Of a stretch of 64,000 nt of DNA, positions 58,279 through 64,000 are shown piece by piece. The position numbers and the translations under genes are program-made. The DNA is from Orobanche coerulescens. Its lineage: Eukaryota > Streptophyta > Magnoliopsida > Lamiales > Orobanchaceae. Position 1 is the stretch's first letter. Each line of letters opens with the position of its first letter. The stretch covers positions 136,034,858 to 136,098,857 of the forward strand of contig CM065812.1 in NCBI GenBank assembly GCA_033398695.1, given 5' to 3'. The notes under the pieces were generated by a model. That model was not told the DNA's origin and did no database searches. It saw nothing but the letters and a program-made list of their open reading frames with translations.

Positions 58279-58279
58279 T

Positions 58280-60221
58280 TGTTAGGAGTATGCCCTCGAA
58301 TGCCACTCGGAGGTTGTTGAGTGAGGGCATTGTACTTGTAATTATGTAAACCATTTATATAAGGCAATGAATGTTTCTTTATTTACCGGTAGTTACCGGC
58401 ATTCCTAACTCGTAAATAAACATATAGAAACTAGTCCGTGTATTTGAGAGCAAAACGTTCCACTCCTTATTGGATAAGGGGGTCGGCCTGGAAATGTTAT
58501 AGCTCAAATACTTAATCGCTCGCAAGTCGATGAAACTCGACCGGGCGTTAAGTTTATGTGAAGACTTGTATGACGTGTTCTTTGACATGGAGAGTGCCCG
58601 TCGAACACTAATGGTTAGTGGGAGCACACGTTATAGGTATGCTAATTGGATTAGTATACTCGAACCGACTCACCCTCGATTCGTCACACGGATTTCACTC
58701 CGGGATACCAATGACGGAATCGAAAGGTTGTGATAGGTATTCGTGAACCTTCGACTTGAGGATTTAGTAGGGATGTGCTTGTGACGTCAAGATTTTCATT
58801 AGAGTAGTTCGACCCTGTAAACCGGAAGGCGGGGGTCAACCTCGACGTGCATCTTGACGGGCAAGTAGCAGGTCCCACTGAATACCAAGATAGAATTCTT
58901 TCTCCCGTTAGTGAGCGGGTTATATGTCCTATGCGGTTATTGGCAGATGAGATCATAAGTCTTTGGCCAAAGCATTGGAGCTAGTTGTATTAGATACACG
59001 ACAGCTCGATGATCTCGATTTGCATTAACGCATGCATAGCGTCAAGTACAGATAGGGTTTGACTGATCGTGACTCTATAACTTGATCGGGACATTTGAAA
59101 GATGGGTTTATACTTATAGGGGTATTCACGATGAATGGTTCTTGAATGATCCCAATCATTCGTTCTCGATTAAGTGCAGTGTAGGCCGCCAGGCTGGCTA
59201 GGTGGTGCTACTACTCTTTGGTTCCTCCCATTGCTGACTGAGACGGACCTGCCGAGTCGCGTAATAGGATTGACGATGGAATGATTCAAGCTAATTCTCT
59301 CATTATGAATATTAGATATTGGATATCTAATTTTGGAACATCGATGTTTAAATCGATTTATTGGATAAATTGATTTACGGCTAATGAATTAAATAAATTC
59401 TTGGGTGATTAATTTAATTCATGTATATAATTATTTCTTGGAGAAATTAATTATATTATTTTGTATTTGATATGATGAAATTAATTGGATTAATTAAACT
59501 ATACAAATACATCTAACGGAATTGAATTTATCCGTTTGGACTCCTGAGTCCAAACGAACCAAACTCATCCGCTTTCTCCATGGGCCGCCCCATTTCTAGC
59601 CACCTTCATTTTGGACTTATGTCTCCATTCTTTATTGTATGATAATGGTGGAGGTGGGGTTAGATTCCCACATGCATGAGTTGTTGCTAGTAGTGGGAGT
59701 TGAATAAAAGGGATGAAGACATCTTTCTTTAACCAACCCATTCCAGACGTGAGAGTGAGTTAGAGAGAGAGAGAGAAAACCATTTTCTCTATTGTCTTCA
59801 TCATCTTCTTCATATCATCTTAATTGTTCTTGGAGAAAATTAAAGATATATTGAGAGATATAAATTAAAACACTTAGAGTGTTATAATCAAAGCTTCATC
59901 ACTTGATTCTAGCCGTAACCTTAGAGGTTAATCGAGTGTTGTCATTCCGTTCGTTTCTCCGGCGCGTGACAAGTAGAGACGCGGTTTTTTTCGGCGTTGG
60001 ATCATCCAAGGGCTTGGAGCATTTTGGATCATTTGGGGAATAGCTCAAGAGAAGGAAATCCATATAATCAACGGACGACAAGGGTATGATTTCGCATCTT
60101 CCTTTGTTCATTTGATATTCGTATATGCGTAGCTCGATCGATCCTCGTAGGGATTCGGATCGAATTAATTTTCGTTTTACCGCTTCCGCTGGGCCTTCGT
60201 TTTAGGCACCGAATCCCAACA
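58280..60221 (+). repeat. 3' LTR of the Angela element
   Basis: 1942 bp, TGTTAGGAGTATGCCC to GAATCCCAACA. The first 402 bp (58280-58681) have no counterpart in the 5' LTR. It contains a GA run near 59765 and TATA-like AT-rich stretches. The short antisense frames are LTR artefacts present in both copies. Confidence 0.9.
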
Positions 60222-60687
60222 ATGCGCATACGAGTGGGATATCAATTGGCATACTATTTGAAGTCCTCCAGCCAATATCGAGAACATAATATATAAACTC
60301 CCATGACTGAAGATGAATACTGAGATACTAGCATATGTGTTTGGTGCTCAAGAAATCTCTTAGCATGAGGGGGAGTATTAATAGTTGGAAATATATGAAA
60401 TGCATCATATTATATTCTCACAACTGAAATATGAACATGAAGTTCAAAGATGCATGATAGATTATTAATCTTTGATACCAACTACAACTGCTTTGATAAA
60501 TACATAATAATTCCCCGAATATAAATCAAAGCAAATGATAAAAGGAGGCATATACTTTTGATAAGTATGTAGACATAACCACAATGTGTAATTCCAATGG
60601 ATGATTGATAATGAGATATCTCGGCAAGTTATATTGTCATGGGGAAATAAATATTAAAAAGTGTCGACACAATATAGCGCTATGAAT

Positions 60688-60925
60688 AAAATGAGGATAT
60701 CAATGATTGGAAAGAGGATATCGATAAATGATATGAGGATATCCATGACTGTGAAATATGGATATTGGAAATGAGGATATTAAACTCCATGATTTGTGAA
60801 AATGAGGATATCAATGATTGGAAAGAGGATATCGATAAATGATATGAGGATATCCATGACTGTGAAATATGGATATTGGAAATGAGGATATTAAAATCCA
60901 TGATTTGTGAAAATGAGGATATTGA
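60688..60925. repeat. 111-bp tandem repeat, 2.1 copies
   Basis: Units start AAAATGAGGATATC at 60688, 60799 and 60910. They are rich in GAGGATATC and GGATATCC words. The open minus-strand frame across it follows from a period divisible by three. Confidence 0.9.
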
Positions 60926-61056
60926 AATCCATCGAAATTGAAATACATGCCCTTATAATAAAATGAAATATATGGGCTTACTGAAAGTGACTCGTAAGGA
61001 GATTTTGAACATATTATCGCTAATGCGTCAATACTCAAAATGTTGTGAACGAAAAT

Positions 61057-61830
61057 TATATCTTTGTACTCTTTTCCTTGATCGAGGTTTTATCCCACCT
61101 GGTTTTCCCAAAGAAGGTTTTTAACGGCGCAGCCTAATCACAACAAATATGGAATCTCCAAAAGAAATTTGGAATATATTGCAAAGAATATAAGTTCGAT
61201 ATTACAAAACTGCACTGAAGGTGATACTCGGAGGATTATTTAAATGCCTGGGGCATATTTATAAAATACGCGTTGCACTCTTTTTCCCTTGACTGAGGTT
61301 TTGTCCCATTGGGTTTTCCTAGCAAGGTTTTTAACGAGGCAACCTGGAATGGCGTATTAGTATGAATAATGTACTCTTTTCTTCATTAGGATTTTTCCCA
61401 TCGGTTTTTCCTAATAAGGTTTTAACGAGGCATATTCATAAAGATAATGATGAACACTACAAAGATCAAGATTATTCCTCAAAGCTTGAAAATAGAAGGA
61501 GTTGTTGTACTCTTTTCCTTCGATCAAGTTTTTTCCCACCGGGTTTTCTTGTGAGGTTTTAATGAGGCAACACATGGATACTCCAACGAATGATATACGT
61601 GATGATTCACTCGCTTTTATCCCACGAGGTTTTACCGAGACGGCATAAGAATATTCATACAAGAACTATCGAGATAAGGGGAGCAAATTTACGAGATCAC
61701 CGATTCTCAAGTTTTTATCCAACGGAGATTTCCTACCAACATTATGATGCAACATGATATGATCACAAGTTCTCCAATACAAACAATTTGAAAGTTTTTC
61801 TCCCATCGGCTTTTTCTTCAAACTAGTTCA
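61057..61830 (+). repeat. Irregular array of copia 3'-region blocks, six or seven copies
   Basis: Blocks of ACTCTTTTCC-TT, GAGGTTTT-TCCCA, GGGTTTTCCTAGCAAGG and TTTTTAACGAGGCA recur near 61057, 61275, 61369, 61507 and 61608, with decayed copies near 61705 and 61795, separated by unrelated spacers. Inside each block CCCATTGGG and CCTAGCAAGG can pair locally. Confidence 0.8.
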
Positions 61831-61859
61831 GAGATATTTATGTAAATAGTCATTCGATG

Positions 61860-62076
61860 TGTTATAATGTTTTGAAAGCCGACATTTCAATTACCCTTTT
61901 GTTTTTATATAGTGTGAATGACTATTATACCCCTGATGTAAATATGTAATTACGATTGTGCCATCTGAAGTTTTCCTATAAATAGAACTTCAGTTATTAA
62001 TGAAAATCATACCTGAAAATCATTCTCTCTATTCTCTCTCTAAATTTTCTCTCTCTATTATTTCGATTTTACAACA
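61860..62076 (+). repeat. 3' LTR of the short-LTR element
   Basis: 217 bp, TGTTATAATG to TTACAACA, then the ATTGT duplication. It matches 35158-35375, including the TATA box at about 61978. Confidence 0.88.
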
Positions 62077-62672
62077 ATTGTTAATATATGAATCATTGTT
62101 TCAAATGGCAACGTGGTGGAGGTAGGTGTCGTCGGTGCCATATGTGATATCATTATTTACAACTAATATAACAAATAATATCAAATGACAACTTTTTGAT
62201 CATCATTGTACATTTACAGTGATGATGTATATCGATTCGTCATCATATAGCTGAGTCAGCAGGCGGACGAGCGACACGCCTCTATGCGTGGCAACACCGA
62301 TCCACTATAGTAGCCCTCAAACTTTTTGAAATATCCATACACCTCCATATTAATACTTAGCTGGTCATGGATGATTTTTTTTTTTCATTGAACTTCTCAT
62401 TATATATTTGGCCATAATAAATTGGTTCAATCCAAAAAAACAATTCCCAACAATTTATTATTTGGTAGAAATAATGGGACTTAATTACGAGCCGTCTATC
62501 CACTAACTTAGTTTTTTTGGGGGGTTCTATCCAATCACATGTACTTTTCCTGTGCACATGTATGTGATGGACTTTATTAGCTCCGATTATCAATGGCTTA
62601 TGAAATTTGCAAGAAAGATGAAGTCTCATAACTTCTAGATGATAATTCATTGCAAAAGGCATTATTAGTAAT
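62077..62672. other. Right flank of the short-LTR element
   Basis: The first 80 bases may be the N-terminal end of the copia gag remnant on the minus strand. After that I see no gene: AT-rich sequence with an imperfect TGATCATCATTGTA..GTGATGATG repeat near 62190-62230. Confidence 0.4.
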
Positions 62673-62959
62673 TAGAGATGTTAAATGGGCTAGCTTCAAC
62701 GGTTCGGAGTTAGGTATAACAGGCTTCGGGTTAAATAGTTCGGGCAAAAAAAGCTCGGATTTAAACGGGCTATGAGTAGGCCCTAACTCTAACCATAGCG
62801 GGCTTCGGGCTAATCGGACTAAACGGGCTAAATATTTTAAAAAAAAATATTATTTTTTACAAACCATAAACAAACAAAAAAAAAAACAGTAACAATATAT
62901 ATTATATATATAGTAACAAATATACTAGAATAAATATATACTAACAAAAAATACATTTT

Positions 62960-62998
<39 letters not shown>

Positions 62999-63316
62999 AC
63001 AAATACATTAACAATATATATTATATATAATCTTAATATATGTTATATATATATATATATATAGTATTACTGTAAGTTAAAATTAACAATATATATTAAA
63101 TATCAATATTATATATATATATATATAGCAATATGTTTTTGTTTTCCTGGCCCGCGGGCCAACCTGCCAGCCCGGACAACCCGTTAAGCCCACGGGTTAA
63201 TCGGTCCGGACCAAATAAGCCTGGATTTAAACGGATTCGGAAATATCGGTTCTAACTCGATTTTTGGCAGGTTAAACGGACCAACCCGCTGGGCCCGAAC
63301 CCGTTTAACATCTCTA
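62673..63316. mobile_element. Non-autonomous hAT-like element, 0.64 kb
   Basis: Inverted ends TAGAGATGTTAAATGGG and CCCGTTTAACATCTCTA, flanked by TTAGTAAT and CTAGTAAT, an 8-bp duplication with one mismatch. Subterminal GGCTTCGGG, AAACGGGCTA and CCCGGACAA words. The centre (62890-63130) is AT microsatellite. No transposase. Confidence 0.85.
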
Positions 63317-64000
63317 CTAGTAATTGAACTTGTTAGGCTTTCAAAATATATCCAGGGTTACGCAACCGTGCTGTGTTATTCCACATAACAAAGCCTCTGT
63401 GGATTTTTCGATGAGAAAGTGATGGAAAAAGGAAAATCACTTGTTTGGCGAAGTAAAGTAGCTATTGACAAGAGGCTGAAAATGTTTTGATGAGGGGACA
63501 AAGTATGGAGGGGTTTGGCTGATGGGGTTGCCAAAGAATTAAAGAGAATAATAGTGTGAAGGGAAAGAAAAGGACACGTCAATGACAAGACCAAGCAGCT
63601 TACCTATTGCGCACTTGAATAGTAGTGCTGCGAATATATTTTTGTTGTGGTCCGAACTATATATCCTTATCACATTAGTCGAAGTCCCCATTATTTTCTA
63701 AGTAGCAAATAAATGATAAACTAACTTAAATTTGATAAAATTAGCATTTGAAGTAATTAATTAAATAAAATTACATAAATAGATATTTATAATTAATGAT
63801 TAAATGAGAGAAAAATTCATCTAATGCAAGATAAATGAGGAATTTAATTAGAGTAATGAGGATAAAATTGAGAGCAAAAATAAAAAGCTTAAGCTAGCTC
63901 AACCATATTTCAAGTAGCATTTCAAAAATGATGCTATAAACTACAGAAATAAGTTATAAACTATCCTTACCGAACGTTTATTAGCGGCTTATCCACTATA
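63317..64000. other. Unassigned sequence, possible partial MITE at the window end
   Basis: 63340-63620 is non-repetitive with no convincing frame. From about 63880 the phrases AAGCTTAAGCTAGCTCAACCA and CCGAACGTTTATTAGCGGC resemble small hAT-type elements common in plants, but the right border is outside the window. Confidence 0.35.

Larger units (their letters stand above)
51162..60221 (+). mobile_element. Ty1/copia element of the Angela (BARE-like) type, 5'-truncated
   Basis: The 3' LTR at 58280-60221 is complete (TGTTAGG to CCCAACA). The 5' LTR (51162-52687) lacks the first 402 bp. A primer-binding site follows the 5' LTR and AAGTGGGAGA precedes the 3' LTR. Gag, protease, integrase, RT and RNase H follow in copia order. 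RT and gag wording resembles barley BARE-1/Angela, and a 1.9-kb LTR fits that clade. Clade assignment is from memory. Confidence 0.88.
60302..61859 (+). other. 3' non-coding region of the short-LTR element
   Basis: Begins with GAGGGGGAGTATTAATAG near 60370, the phrase that usually follows a copia pol stop. Then come a 111-bp tandem repeat and a long array of GGTTTT/AAGGTTTTTAACGAGGCA blocks. No coding sequence. The stretch just before the LTR (CATTCGATG) is not purine-rich, so a normal polypurine tract is not evident. Confidence 0.6.
35158..62076 (+). mobile_element. Short-LTR retroelement without gag-pol, carrying antisense genes; host of two nested insertions
   Basis: Two short LTRs (35158-35375 and 61860-62076) with a perfect ATTGT duplication outside (35153-35157 and 62077-62081). 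Orientation follows the TATA box and leader order in the LTR. Without the CACTA (38999-50332) and Angela (51145-60221) insertions it measures about 6.5 kb. Phrases like GAGGGGGAGTATT near 60370 and the repeated GGTTTTCC..AAGGTTTTTAACGAGGCA block near the 3' end are typical of copia 3' regions, so it is probably copia-derived. I see no gag, integrase or RT. It carries an antisense LOG-like relic, an antisense 180-codon frame and hairpin arrays. Confidence 0.8.

Noticed and set aside
58379..58956. Antisense frames at the start of the Angela 3' LTR
   Set aside because: LTR sequence; the counterpart region in the 5' LTR is missing or differs, and no motif is seen.
35158..62076. Endogenous pararetrovirus
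   Set aside because: No movement-protein, coat-protein or pararetroviral RT motif; LTRs with a 5-bp target duplication point to an LTR retrotransposon.
63376..63594. 72-codon minus-strand frame near the window end
   Set aside because: Ser/Leu/Pro-rich with no motif, and no promoter or splice evidence; too weak to call.

Overview
This window looks like nuclear DNA of a flowering plant from a repeat-dense, probably pericentromeric, heterochromatic region. Nearly every recognisable feature is a transposable element or a relic of one. I see no intact ordinary host gene, no rRNA or tRNA gene and no CRISPR array. The evidence is plant-type Ty3/gypsy chromoviruses (CRM-like and Tekay-like), a BARE/Angela-type Ty1/copia element, two CACTA (En/Spm) transposons with plant TNP2/TNPA-type genes, and two small hAT-like elements. 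The species cannot be read from the sequence.

Layout, left half. 1-2035 is the 3' end of a plus-oriented LTR element. It abuts, head to head, a minus-oriented relative without visible coding capacity (2036-31557; LTR up to 4.3 kb). That element's left LTR was split by a CRM-like gypsy element (2449-23045, duplicated target TCAGC). The CRM-like element was itself hit twice. A 3.6-kb CACTA transposon carrying captured host exons lies at 5802-9427 (target CAT). A Tekay-type chromovirus lies at 12384-22023 (target GGAAT). All three insertions keep matching target-site duplications and TG..CA or CACTA termini.

Middle. 31558-35157 holds undefined sequence, a hAT-like element (32472-33663, 8-bp target GTTATGAA), an AAT-rich microsatellite tract and the antisense remnant of a copia gag gene.

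Right half. An unusual short-LTR element (35158-62076, target ATTGT, 217-218-bp LTRs) is inserted in the copia gag remnant. With its nested insertions removed it is about 6.5 kb. I find no gag-pol in it. It carries two antisense reading frames: a LOG-like phosphoribohydrolase relic without introns, and an otherwise open frame of 180 codons of unknown family with a Cys cluster. It also carries arrays of hairpin-like repeats. An 11.3-kb CACTA element (38999-50332, target CCT) splits the 180-codon frame. An Angela-type copia element (51162-60221) lies further right; it is 5'-truncated and flanked by an 80-bp duplication instead of the usual 5 bp. After 62076 come the rest of the old flank, a second hAT-like element (62673-63316) and AT-rich sequence.

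The elements work as a stratigraphy: each insertion dates its host as older. The most unusual content is the short-LTR element with its antisense genes and covarying hairpin array, the clusters of the palindrome TWRCGYRCGYWA shared by two LTR families, the 80-bp duplication with filler DNA beside the Angela element, and the captured exons in the first CACTA element.
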